Below, piece after piece: positions 13,457 through 13,572 of a DNA stretch of 13,572 nt (within the stretch, counting starts at the first letter, position 1; each line of letters opens with the position of its first letter). The notes beneath the pieces were generated by a model. The model saw only the letters and a program-made list of their open reading frames with translations. It did no database searches and had not been told where the DNA came from. Source of the DNA: JANYJJ01 sp043749975 (GTDB lineage Bacteria; Pseudomonadota; Gammaproteobacteria; Burkholderiales; Burkholderiaceae_C); NCBI GenBank assembly GCA_043749975.1, contig JAYVCL010000231.1, positions 1-13,572 of the forward strand, written 5' to 3'. Position numbers and translations under genes: made by a program.

Positions 13457-13572
13457 TTCACAAAGATCATTCTAGTCATTTCCAAACGAGGTATGAGCCT
13501 GGAGAGGCCTGACCTCGGGGACGCGCGGAGCGTCGATCCGTTGTAGACGAGGCCAGTGTATTTGGGCCCGGT
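13457..13572. other. Non-coding end of window, nothing recognised
   Basis: No supported gene. The longest ATG frame (13493 onward) is 17 codons with no ribosome site. If site B is an attC, this would be the start of the next cassette, whose gene would lie beyond the window. Confidence 0.4.

Noticed and set aside
1..13572. CRISPR array, tRNA or rRNA genes
   Set aside because: No regularly spaced repeats and no tRNA-like or rRNA-like segments were seen on either strand.

Overview
The window reads as a high-GC betaproteobacterial chromosome, most likely Burkholderiales and probably Comamonadaceae-like. Support comes from an orphan Bug/TctC-type periplasmic binding protein, a chalcone isomerase-like secreted protein, a Tat-type AmiC, and a 23S rRNA pseudouridine synthase with a long Arg/Pro/Gln tail. 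This placement rests on gene content and base composition, not on a database search.

Region 1 (1-4884): the 3' end of an unrecognised plus-strand gene meets a minus-strand run. In order of transcription the run is mutL, a lipoprotein alpha/beta hydrolase, an S4-domain pseudouridine synthase (RluF-like) and a MOSC-domain protein. Region 2 (4885-8484): a short spacer with a hairpin-bearing repeat, then dedA (+), an HSL-type esterase (-), and amiC and tsaE (-) joined by an ATGA overlap. Region 3 (8485-12208): queG, a chalcone isomerase-like protein, a Bug protein and xerD, all on the plus strand. queG, tsaE, amiC and mutL together recall the conserved queG-tsaE-amiB/C-mutL cluster, here split by dedA and the esterase. 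These are housekeeping functions: tRNA modification (TsaE, QueG), rRNA modification, mismatch repair, septal wall cleavage and chromosome dimer resolution.

Region 4 (12209-13572) is accessory DNA, visibly less GC-rich toward its end. It starts with a C-terminal scrap of an IS110-like transposase. Next comes a BrnTA toxin-antitoxin locus whose toxin is frameshifted while its BrnA antitoxin is intact, then a 5'-truncated ORF remnant, and then a second, solitary BrnT-family gene. This second brnT lies between two similar sites of about 70-75 bp that look like integron attC sites. Their right-hand ends match at 19 of 24 positions, and the layout (gene first, stop codon inside the attC) is that of a gene cassette of about 366 bp. 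No integron integrase is present, so this could be an integrase-less attC cluster (CALIN). Both BrnT loci share a TGTA-N2-TACA palindrome placed so that its right half forms the start of the -10 element, suggesting common BrnA-type autoregulation. This end of the window is the part most worth checking.
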